In this document: positions 25,098 to 35,146 of the stretch, piece by piece
Layout: the number at the start of each line of letters is the position of its first letter
Position numbering within the stretch: position 1 is the stretch's first letter
Source: Desmodesmus armatus
Taxonomy: Eukaryota; Chlorophyta; Chlorophyceae; Sphaeropleales; Scenedesmaceae
Reading direction: 5' to 3'
Length of the DNA: 64,000 nt
Assembly (NCBI GenBank): GCA_007449985.2
Contig: VIIQ02000659.1
Span: 246,001 to 310,000 of the forward strand
Translations under genes and position numbers: made by a program
Notes under the pieces: model-generated
The model's database searches: none
What the model was told of the DNA's origin: nothing
What the model saw: only the letters and a program-made list of their open reading frames with translations

Positions 25098-25933
25098 CAG
25101 TCAGCACACAAGTACATGTCTCCACCGCATGGTTACAAGTTCAAGTTGCTATGTAGCAATTGTATACTGCTAGGAGGGTGTGTCGGACACCTCCTAAGTA
25201 GAAAGCATGTCGTGAGGGTCCTCAATCGCATGTGACAGGTACAATAGCAACCAGTACAGTGTAGGCTACCACATGTATGTTTGGTTCAATCCCGCTGGAA
25301 ACCTGCAGCAACCTCGTAAAAGGCAGACCAAGCGCTGGCATATGCCAATGAAGCTCTGTCTCAAGCAAGGCTGAAATGGATGGGACTGAGAGTGACGGCT
25401 TGTCTACAAGAAATTGTGCAATCATCTCACCTGCGCAGCTGTCACCAGGTAAGGCCCAAGTCTATTCCTGGCGGTTGCCAAGGCCGTGTGGACACTCAAT
25501 GGGCGAATCCCGTCATGGCACGCGCCTGCTTGTGGGTGCGCATGCATACATGCAACACGACCGCTGACAGGCACCCCAGGCAACAGACAGCAGCCTGCAT
25601 GAGCAGCATGTTCGGTGGAGGTTGAATCGGAAGTTTTGTCCTGACAGTCTTTGCAAAGCCGTCAACCAGGGCAACAACTTACACATCAGCAGCAGAAGCT
25701 GTGACCTGTGCCTTTGCCCCATCATCTGGCTATGGTTACCAGCTACGCTGATGGGTCAAACCTTGTCTCCTTACACAGTCGACACTAGTTGCTGTCACAA
25801 GGAAGCAATTGAGGGTCCTCCTTGACAAATCGAAACCGAACAGAGTACAACGTGTCAAACGTGTTTAGCCCGCAGATAATATTCCAGTTGTACCATTAAA
25901 CAACGAGGTTGGCAAGGTCATGAAGCTGTCGGA

Positions 25934-26367
25934 TCAACACAGCCCCAGCAAAAATAACGTTGGATCGGCACCGTCGGGTGGTCGGGTGTTTGGGAGTACG
26001 TGAAGCTGCGTCATTGCGGTGTTGATCACAAGTAGACCTCCACGTTCTAAATCATCTACCTGGCTACCCAACGTTGCTGTATCGTGAGCTCTGCACAGTG
26101 GTCCGTCAAAGGCCAAGTGCGCAAGCAACAAGTCAGCTTTTCAAAGCTGTCGTATTGTCCTTTCATAGTCATTTGGAGCCTGCGCTTGAAGATCTCTCCA
26201 ACCTTCTCAAACCCGTGGACGGACTCCCAGCTCTGTGACACCAGAAGGGGTAAGTAGGGACCCCATTTGCCAGCGAACGCATGTGCAAGATGAAAATGAC
26301 TTTGTAATAGGTCCGTTTGCTGGACTGGAGAGCTCAGCAACATCTGTTCAACATGATATCGGCGCAT
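25934..26367 (-). pseudogene. Coding-like stretch with an apparent frame shift, unidentified
   Basis: From 26367 down to about 26140 a minus-strand frame reads like real protein (HFHLAHAFAGKWGPYLPLL, SWESVHGFEKVGEIFKRR). The sensible reading then moves to another frame at about 26135 (ADLLLAHLAFDGPLCRAHD to LERGGLLVINTAMTQLHVL) and stops at 25934. Codon use has fewer CAG/GCA runs than the neighbouring genes. It could be a decayed mobile-element gene or two exons joined by an intron I cannot see. Confidence 0.25.
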
Positions 26368-26963
26368 GTCGGTGTTGAATCACGACCCTGACCAGGAGGT
26401 TTGTGTATCGTGTGCGATGCCGGGCAGGCAGATCGTCCCGCAGTGAAGCCATACCATCGTCTTCTTTCGCTTTGCTGGACTCGCGCCTTCTTCACAGCTC
26501 ATGAGCAGGTGAGCAGGCACTGCCTGCCAGGCAGTGAAGGCTGGGAGGTGCATCTTGTTCAGAAGCCAATATGCAGGGAAAACGACCATTTGAAATGCCT
26601 TAGGTATTGTTTGGTGCTTATGTATAGATTACGGGGCTGGAGTCAGCTTCAGGCACCCTCTTGCGGCAGTGCTGACATCAGCAATGGGCAACACCTGACC
26701 TGAGAGACTGGGGTACGTTAGTAGGCCCTCTGGGCACCTTCATAAGCCCCTGGCTTGCTGGCTAGCGCCGAGGTATTGGGACTCTGTTCCCAGTAACTGT
26801 ACTGTACTGCTGTACTGTACTGCAACAGTGCATGCCCACCATACAGGACTGAGTGTGCCATGGGGGGAGTGCGCCAGCTGCAATTCTTCAGCAGCACGCA
26901 GTGATGCAGCTGAAACACTCACTTTCAGCTGCCTCTGCTGGTGATGTTTGTTGCAGGTCCAGC

Positions 26964-27824
26964 ATGACTCCCCCAGCTGCCACCTCGACAGCCCTGCTGC
27001 TGATCTGCATGCTGCTGGCCGCCACAGCGCAAGAAAACTCCGCACAAGCAGCAGCGCTAGCATCGGTCCCAGAAGCCTCCGACACTACGGCAACTGACTC
27101 CACAGCATCGGGCGGCACCAAGGGTGCGGTTTGGAAAGCGCCAGATACCTCTACTACAGCTCCTCCACCAACAGGATCAACAAAAACACCAGCACCTGGG
27201 TCTTCTAGCGGGTCTGGCGGTGCTGCAGTTGGATCAGGTGGGACGACTGGGGCAGGCACAGTGCCGACAGACTCTACTGCGTCAGAGACCCACGGGCACG
27301 GCTACTCGAACAAGTATCACAACTGGTACACAGGTGGCCAGAAGTACTACAACACCAACTACAACAAGAACAACGACTGCGGTGGCTGCAATAACGACTG
27401 CAACCACGACAACTGCAACTGCCAGTGCCCCACCAACTGCCCGTGCCCTCAGTGCAATTGCGAGTGCAAAAACTGCCAGTGCACTGGGTGTCAGTGCACA
27501 GGCTGCCAGTGCACTGGGTGTGAGTGTCCTCCAAACTGTCCGTGCACAGACAACTTGCAGTGGGATGAAAAAATATCTCCTCACACGTATACGCCAAACT
27601 CGCGCTTTGACGACATTGGGGATTGCCCTCCAGGCACCAATGTTGTCAACTGCTTCTGTTCCTCTGGTGACGTTGATGATCCTGTCTCCGTCATTGTTGC
27701 TGGCACATACCTTGACCCTTCACCTTCTACTGCTCAGGCAACAAGATGCCGTTGCCGTTTCATCAACCTGTCATCAGTCAGAACCCTGACAGTCAACACG
27801 CTTGTCCAGTTTGCCTGCCGATGA
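26964..27824 (+). CDS. Secreted Tyr/Asn- and Cys-rich matrix-like protein
   Basis: One exon of 286 codons. An AG acceptor lies just before the ATG at 26964, so a 5' UTR intron is possible. Residues 1-22 form a signal peptide (core ALLLICMLLAATA). About residues 25-105 are Ser/Thr/Gly/Pro-rich. Residues 110-137 are His/Tyr/Asn-rich (GHGYSNKYHNWY, QKYYNTNYNKNN). Residues 138-197 contain about 24 Cys in short CxC, CxxC and CxxxC spacings, including three QCTGC units. The C-terminal ~80 residues have a paired pattern (DCPPGTNVVNCFC then RCRCRFINLS and a final Cys) that also occurs in collagen-like genes D and E. The Tyr run suggests oxidative cross-linking and the Cys run disulphide or metal binding; both are inference. 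A candidate TGTAA poly(A) signal lies at 27922-27926. No known family is recognised. Confidence 0.8.
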   Translation: MTPPAATSTALLLICMLLAATAQENSAQAAALASVPEASDTTATDSTASGGTKGAVWKAPDTSTTAPPPTGSTKTPAPGSSSGSGGAAVGSGGTTGAGTVPTDSTASETHGHGYSNKYHNWYTGGQKYYNTNYNKNNDCGGCNNDCNHDNCNCQCPTNCPCPQCNCECKNCQCTGCQCTGCQCTGCECPPNCPCTDNLQWDEKISPHTYTPNSRFDDIGDCPPGTNVVNCFCSSGDVDDPVSVIVAGTYLDPSPSTAQATRCRCRFINLSSVRTLTVNTLVQFACR

Positions 27825-27994
27825 GTTGCCAGCTCCTGTGGAGGGCGTGGCAGGTTTCACCCGCGTTGGCTGCATCGTTTGTGTGTCAGCAGGGAGGGTA
27901 CATGCGTGCATGTGATGTGTGTGTAAGACGCACGGGTTGAGTTGAGTTGATGCAGCCAACTGTTTGCGCGTATGTGCGTGTGTGTGGTGGTGGT

Positions 27995-28034
27995 GGGGGG
28001 GGGGGGGGGGGGGGGCGGGGGGGGGGGGGGGGGG
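27995..28034 (+). repeat. 40-nt poly-G tract downstream of the Cys-rich gene
   Basis: Thirty-nine G and one C (at 28016). It lies about 170 nt after the stop codon, just beyond the candidate TGTAA signal at 27922-27926, on the coding strand. It could form a G-quadruplex in DNA, and in RNA if transcription runs through. Confidence 0.85.
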
Positions 28035-28395
28035 CTAGAAGTGCACGCATCGTGATAGTGGCCAAGCATGGAGTTGTGGGTGCACACTTGCAAGCAGGGC
28101 CCACCTTGTGGCCACATGTGCTGGCTGCCTGAAGGCTGGGTAAAATTTCAGCAGCAGCATTATAATGTTATGGTTGCCACTGCCGGCTGTAGTGGGCTTC
28201 AGGCTGACAGCGTTGCTATAGTGGTGGGCGTTGGATGTTTTGGAGTTTGTTGGATACCGCATCCTTTTGTGGTCACCTGGCAGGCGCGATTTTGACCTGC
28301 TGCCAACATATCCTGTGTGCCTTTGCCTGTCAGCGCCGGTGCTTTGTAGTGGTCGGCGTGTTGAGCCTATCTGCATCTGGCTGATGGTTGTCTGA

Positions 28396-28518
28396 GCTGT
28401 GCCAGCAGAGGGGCTACAGTGTGCAGTCTTACAGACTCAGAAGGTGTGCTGCTGCTGCTGCTGCTGTGCCAGCGGAGGGGATACAGTGTGCAGTATTACA
28501 GACTCAAAAGGCTTGTGC
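28396..28518 (+). repeat. Imperfect direct repeat (about 48 nt) around a CTG run
   Basis: Two near-identical segments at about 28397-28444 and 28469-28516 share GTGCCAGC, GAGGGG, TACAGTGTGCAGT and TTACAGACTCA. They are separated by a CTG run. A local duplication with no evident function. Confidence 0.7.
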
Positions 28519-31500
28519 TCTTGCTGCTGCTGGCTGGTGCAGCCCTTCTTGGTTGCTTCTCAGCAGCAGGTTCTTTGCCGGGTTCACTGTGTTGCCACAG
28601 AGTGGGTTACTGCAGCGCCACATAGAGGTGTTGCCAGGTCCTGCAAGACAGTTGGAGTGACTGATTGTGTGGCGGCAGCAACCTTCCTCTGGTTTGCTGG
28701 CCCCAATGCATGTGTTGCAGAGCTTTGTGTTTGCTGGGAGCTCTGCAGCGGCGGCCCGGTGTTAGGGAGGCTACTGCAGGGAGTGTACTGCGTGGCGCAC
28801 AGTAGCTGGGCCTTCAGTTGTGGTGACGGCAGGGCGGGGTGCAGTGTGCAATCATGTCTGGCGTGCTGCGCAGTGTGAATGTGGGATGTGCCCATGTCTT
28901 GTGCAGTGTGGCGGAAAGCAGCACAGTCTCTAGTTGTCGTTTAACAGGGTGTTCGAGCTGCCCAGTTCCTAGTGTTTTGGAGGGGCTGGCTTGAGTGACT
29001 GATCAAGAGCTGTCGTACGCGCAGTGGCGCACGCAGTGTGGTTTGGCATGGGGCATGTGCCGCCGCATTGGCGGGGCTGTCAGGCATCAAGGGGTTACGC
29101 GCTGAACATAACACTGAGCCGTTGGCTGGCCCCCCATGCGGCATCAGCTGCCTCTGGCCAGATGCTGTTGCTGTGGGGCATTTGAGGCCGCCTCAGTGTT
29201 TGAAACACTGTTGTCATCCGCCTTGCATGGTGCAACTCTGTGCATGCCAACTCACAGCTGCACAGGCTGCGTATACGTGGCCATGGATTATGTGGCGTAC
29301 CGTGTGTCAATGCGTCACCAGCATCCCTCAACAACAAGGGACAGTGGCTGTCTTGTCAGGCTCTGCAGGTTGGCTCTGAGCCAAAGTGATTCAAAGTGTC
29401 GACTTGTGTTGTGCGATATCATTTTGTGCACTTGTTGAATATGCACACTTGTTGTAGCATGGTGAGGTCCCGGCAAATGCGCTGTGCTGTGCTGTGCTGT
29501 GTCACTGGCGTGCCTGGAAACGCATGTGTGGCACAGGTTGTAAACTGGGCATTGCGGTTGTGTTGTCACTGTTTTGTTGAGGAACAATATTATGGTTGTG
29601 CTGAACAAGGGAGCTACCTGCACCAGGATTTCATTTGGGGGTGCATGGGCTACAATCAGGTGTTACACAGGTGTTGAGTGCTGGTTGGTTTGTGCAGCAA
29701 GGTGCCATGCACCCTGTATCACACCACTGATGTTCAAGCCTGAAGGTGCAGCCACTGTGTCGCTGTGACAGTGTGCCTGCCAGACAGTCACGGAGTGTGT
29801 CAGCACCTTGAGGAGGTATGCCTGTACATGTGCAATGTGTAAGAACAGCCCGTGTGTGGCTGCCTTAGTGGGCGATGCAAAATGGGCACAGTGAACTCAT
29901 GTACTTCTGGACTTAGGAGCCACAGTGGCGGTGCATGCATATGTGAGTGTGCTATGCACTCTCTTCATGAGTGTTGATCAACAGGGTAAGGCACTCTGTC
30001 GCAGCGCCTGTGTGGGGCAACAACGGATGGTGTTCAGTCAGTGTGGCCGTGCTGCATTGTGGAGGAATTGTGCAGGCGCTTGGTGTTGACGCATGAAGAA
30101 GGGTGGCGACCTTGTGATGGTTGGAGTCTGAGCTGGGCTACTTGTGGTATTTGCGGTGATGGTGATGGTGTGGTGGCGGCGTAGCATTTCATGGTGCACC
30201 ACACGTGTGCATTGATTGATTGGCGCGCATGACCAAGTCAGGAATTGAGTGCAGTGTCCGGTTTTCGACGTGTGCCTGTTGTTGGGACTGTGGTGTGCAG
30301 GCTAGCTTGGGTTGGCGTGCCTGTGCACACTGACTGTCAGCATGATTTTGTGCGTTAGTACGCCCAGGACTTGAGACGGGCTTGGTGCCATGCAAAGGCT
30401 TTGCGCTGTGGTGTGGTGTTTGGATTCCAACAGAACTGTACAGATCACATGTGAGATTCACGTGTTTCTTTGCCAAAACGGAGGTGGTCGTCCCAAGCGT
30501 AGCACCATGTTTACGTGGTGTACCTTACACCATGTGACATGGCATTCCTGTTGGGTGGTGGAGTGGAAGGGAAGGGAAGGGTGGTGGAAATTTTGGTTGG
30601 AGGAAGGGAGGCATTACAGTGTGAGGCAGATGTTGCCAACTGTCCTGTTGCCATGTTGGTTGATGTTGTTGTTGTTGCTTGCCTGCCTTACCACCGAGCG
30701 TGCAAGCTAGGTACCACTGGTGCCAGCACAGTGGTGCTGCTGGTGTTTTTACTGGAGCTTCAGTCTAGGCTGAGCAACCACAGCCGCTGCCAGCCACTAC
30801 GGCAGTGTGGGGCACACCACGCGAGTGATTCGATCCACCAGCCTGATCTAAGGGTACCTGTGTCAAAGGCATGACTTTTCATGCACCCTGCTCTGGTGTC
30901 TGCCACTTGGCCAACCGAGCTGGAGTTGTGCCTTTGCCTGACTGGCTCAATGCATGCAGGTTGTTTCAGCCTTGAATGGTTTTTTTGGTGTTGACCTATC
31001 TGTAGTACATGCCAGGGTTTGGTTATGACGTCTGCAGGTGTCATGTATCAGTCTTGGCCCCCCAGCAGTTACAGGGTGGCTTGCTGTCAGTAGCCTACTG
31101 ATCCAGCGACTGGATCAGAAACCAGAGCGGCCTGGTGGTGCAGCCCGCTCAGTGACTTGCTGAGGTCAGACCTGCTGCCCAGGATGCCTTGCAGGTTGGT
31201 TTGCAGTACTAAGTAACATGCAGCAGGATGCCTGACTGCAGCAGCCTTCAAGGGGTGCTGCTTGAGCTTCAGGGAGGCTGCCTAAAGCCCCCCGACAGTG
31301 TTCTGATGTGCATGATGTGGCGTCCACGGTTTGAGTGCTGATGATGAACCATGTTTGAAGGCCATGAACACTGGCCCGATAATCACCCAGCAGGGTTTGG
31401 TTGTCTGAAGCCTTGTGTCTCACAACCAGAGACGCCCCTCTGCAAAATGGGTTGACAGATGGACGTAACACACGCATGAAGCGCAGTTTCACTAAGTTTC

Positions 31501-31664
31501 AATAAGATGTTCGCACGTTTCTCGAGAACACTGGCGGAACACAACAGCACACAGATTTGGCGCGGAAACCTCCCGCCCACTCACCGCCAGGAATGAGGCC
31601 CAGGGCCTCAGTACCAATGACACACATACGTGATACGACGGACTCTAAGCTGAGCTAGTTCGCC

Positions 31665-34600
31665 ATGTGGTTGCACCGGCTTGTTGCAGTACTACTGCTG
31701 CTGTTGGGAAGCTGGCAGAGTGAGTGCAAGAGAGCTGGTGGGAGGTGTTCGTGCATCTCAAGAAATACAATTATTTCATGAAATCATGCCCATCTGAAAA
31801 AGGTGCATTGAGCCACCTGGTAAGTATGATTCGTGCACTGCAGGCCTGGCAGCACTGGAGCCCATAGGTGCTGCAGGAGCGTGCAGTGAAGGGCATGTCT
31901 ACCGCATCACCTGTTTCACAGACAGTGCAGGATACACTGTCGATGTGCAATACAGCAGCACCGTGCGCAACACCCCAGTCTCCCTCTGCAAAGCTCAAGA
32001 CTGGCAGTTGCAGGCTGCACAGCCGGAGACTTTTGAGCTGAGTGCTACTGACAACTTTGTCAGCTTCAGGGCTTGCTCCAGCACAGCAGGAGGCCTGCGG
32101 GGGCTTGCATTCGTGACATCACTGGGTACAGAGCTGACCTGCGGCTCTGTGGGGGGCAGCAGCTGCAGGAGCTTCAGCAGCCGCAGCACCTATCCTCTCA
32201 GGGGCATGCAGGCAGCCTGCCAGACGCAGAGCACTGGGCGAGTGAGGGGAGATGCAGCGCAGGCCGTGGCCACACGGGTGTCCAGCATAACAGCAGCCTG
32301 CTGGACACCCAGGCGCCAGCCATACTCCTCAGGTGGGAGGTGGGCAGGCACATGGACTGCAGCCAGGAGCAACCACGCCTCTTGGTTGTTGGCAGCAGCA
32401 GCTGTAATCTGCACAACAGGCACACCTCTATGCCCCCTCGCAAGGACTGCAACAGCAGCTGCTTTCTTGTTGCTGCTGTCACCGCACCTGCAAGACCGCA
32501 GCTGTTGTAAGCAAGCTTGCATCTCACACAACAGCCCATGGCAGATGTGTCTGGCAGTCTTTGCACCTGACACTGGCGCAACGCCCACTGTGATACAGTC
32601 AGGGGTGGACATTGCAACGCTGCAATTGTCACACGTGTTGTATCAGCATGGTACTGAGAATGTGTTCTGTACCCCCATGCCTTGTGCTGCAGAGTGTCTG
32701 CCGGGTTGGGGTGTACGTGGTGGTGGTCTGCCGTGTTAGCTGTGCCCAGTGAGCCAGTTCTCCCCAGGAGGCAGCAGCCCCTGCAAGCCCTGCCCAGCTG
32801 GAACTACAACGCTCGCAGCAGGACAGAGCAAGTGCGGTGAGCACATTGCGCAGCACACACACGCCGTGTGTCAGCATGCACTGTTCATTCAGCAGCTCAA
32901 GCAGACACGCATGCTCGTTTGTCACATGCAGCTGACCAACAACAGCAGATGGTTGCAGCGCATTCACATGCACTGCCTGTGTACACACTCAGTGCGTTTG
33001 TCGTCACTGCTGTGCTGCAGGTTGCTTCCCGGGTCAGGGTGTGTACGACCCTGCGAGGCAGGACCCGCAGGTGTGTGAGGAGTGCCCGGGAGGCACCTAC
33101 TCCCAGGGGGGTGCCCTGGCGCCCTGCCAGCCCTGCTCAGCAAACGCCTTTGACTACCTCACCAGCGCACCAGGGTCAAGGAGCATCGCAGACTGCATGT
33201 GCGCAGCAGGTGGGCCGTGAAGGGGCGTGGGAATAATGTGGGGATGGTGAACTTTGAAGAAAGTGTGACCGTGTTTTGGAATATCTGCAGCATGTGCCAA
33301 TCTGGACAGGCTACAGTGCCACAGCACAGCATGGCAGGGATGTGCTTTGCCAAAAGTTTGGTGTGCAGCAGTCTTGTGCCTGGCTCACTCAACTCAGTTG
33401 TGTAGTGCACATGCATTGCATGAAAAGCAGCTAAAAACGACATATTGCATGGCGGTATGGTGTGGACTCTGGGCCTGGCACATCTGCCTGCAGGTTACGG
33501 CATTACGCCAGAAGCCCCCACCACATGCAGCACATGCAAAGATGGGTACTTCAGTGAAGGACCGCTGCCACCTGCCCAGCCCGCAACTGGTGCAACAGAC
33601 ACAGATGCAACATGGCACATAGCCGCAGCACCACCGGCAGCGCCTGTGCCAGCAGAGACAACACTAAGGCCAGCATGGCCCAGCCCGTGGCTGCCTCAGA
33701 CACCCGCGAACCACAAACAGCTTAGTGACCCTGTAGCTATTGAACACACAGCAGAACAACATGCCATGCCACAGAGTGGGACAAGCCATGATGGCGCTGA
33801 GCTGAGCGTTTGGACAACCGCTGGGCAATCGCAGCAGCGCTCACTGAAGCTGCTGGATTTAGTGTACAGCACTCCTACGTACAGCCCTTGCACCTTTTGC
33901 GGCCCTGGGTGCAGCACAGGACGGCTTGGAGCTTCATCCCCGCAAGACTGCAGTAAGTGATGCTGTTGCTGTTACTAAATCACTGTTACCGTGACAGTAG
34001 TACGACAGTGAATGGGGTTCAGGACACGCTGGGACACACCTAGTACTCAGTACGGTACAGCCAAGGTCACTAGTACTACACTATGTTCCTGTCATGTAGT
34101 GAGGGTTCTGCACAACTAAATTCATGTCTTTCACACACTGAAACTTGCCCTGAGCTTCGTGCGTTGCCATGCTGCATAATTTCTGTGCAGTGTGTGTTGA
34201 TATTCCAGAGGTTTTTCCTCTGCCTACCCCACCATCATCACCATCCCCAACTCCATCGCCATCACCCGGCGTGTCGCCTTCACCCAGCCCTGCCATGCCT
34301 TCTCCCTCACCATCCCCTGGGCCATCCCCGCCCCCGCCATCCCCTAACCCAGACACACCCCAGTGTGTCACCTGTGACACCAACCTGCTGCAGCAGTTGA
34401 TGAGGAATTTCTGCCAAGCCACGTCAAGCACCACAGCTTTTCCAACCATCTCATCACAGGGACCATGCACCGTACACAGTGTGGCATCGCAGGCAGGCAG
34501 CTGGAGTCCACAGGGAGTGGTGTCTGTCCCAAACATATTTCAAGAGGGCTCATTTGGCATGGTTGACTGCTCTCTGGTGCGGCAGCTGCCGGGGGATGCC

Positions 34601-34702
34601 TCTCTCATGTTTTTGGGCCTTGCCCCGTCAAACCTGTGCACAATGCCGTCCAGCTACAACTTCGTCATTCCTGATTTGTCCAGTAGTAGGGTCCGTATGT
34701 GA
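31665..34702 (+). CDS. Gene A: secreted Cys-rich/Pro-rich matrix protein, interrupted by in-frame TAG
   Basis: Six exons: 31665-31719, 31844-32332, 32693-32836, 33021-33209, 33494-33952 and 34191-34702; 616 codons with all introns in phase 1. Exon 1 is a signal peptide. Exon 2 (residues 19-181) is a novel domain with paired Cys (CSEGHVYRITCFTDSAGY, FRACSSTAGGLRGLAF). Exons 3-5 carry ephrin-receptor-like (GCC2/GCC3) Cys repeats such as CKPCPAGTTT and CEECPGGTYSQGGALAPC. Exon 6 is a Ser-Pro-rich rod plus one CxxC domain. Codon 197 (32737-32739) is TAG; the inverted paralogue B has CAG at the same place. Translation would stop after the N-domain unless the stop is read through, so A is either a young pseudogene, a null allele or a short secreted form. 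Every other exon is open. Exons 2, 3 and 4 are identical in length to those of B (489, 144, 189 nt). Confidence 0.7.
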
Positions 34703-35146
34703 GCCTGCCAGGTGGTTGGCACCTGCCAGGCCCCACAGCGCCCATCAGTTGCTTCCTACCACAGGCCGCTCAGGCATATCAAGGCCGCTATCCAAGCCAT
34801 GAGTGATATGTGGTGCATCATCTGCTCAGTGCAGCACTGGCTGATACGTGATTCATCAACTGCTCTGTGCGCAGCTGGTTGAGAGGGGGTGCATGTCCAG
34901 CATGCTAACCTTTCCCACCCCCACTGCTAGTGTGTCCCAGGGGTACAGGTTGATATTGGTGTCCTCTGACAAGCCTTGTCAAGGCTTGCCTCTGGCAATG
35001 TTCACTGGCTAAGTGTGAAGTCAGGTAGAAATGCTGACCATGGTTGGCATCAGGCAGGCAGCACACCGGGTGTAGTATATGGTTCAGCTTTGATTTGTGC
35101 TGGCAGGCAGCACACCATGACTGAGTGTGGCAGCAGCTGTGCTGGT
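34703..35146. other. 3' region of gene A
   Basis: No gene seen. The motif GGCAGGCAGCACACC occurs twice (about 35053 and 35104), the second copy close to the transposon end. Probably 3' UTR plus intergenic DNA. Confidence 0.4.

Larger units (their letters stand above)
27825..31664. other. Long GT-rich intergenic region, no gene seen
   Basis: 3.8 kb with strong G/T bias on the plus strand between about 28300 and 30700. Includes the poly-G tract and a duplicated segment listed separately. The open frames are Cys/Val/Leu-rich artefacts of the GT bias and lack splice or motif support. Confidence 0.45.

Noticed and set aside
25283..25293. GGTTCAATCCC, a B-box-like word
   Set aside because: No matching A box or cloverleaf-forming arms nearby, so not called a tRNA.
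32073..32510. A second open frame in gene A reading SSLLDTQAPAILLRWEVGRH and KDCNSSCFLVAAVTAPA
   Set aside because: It looks coding, but in B the same frame has a stop (near 42343). The donor at 32333 (B 42415) joins the other frame to exon 3 in correct phase, so this is intron or shadow.
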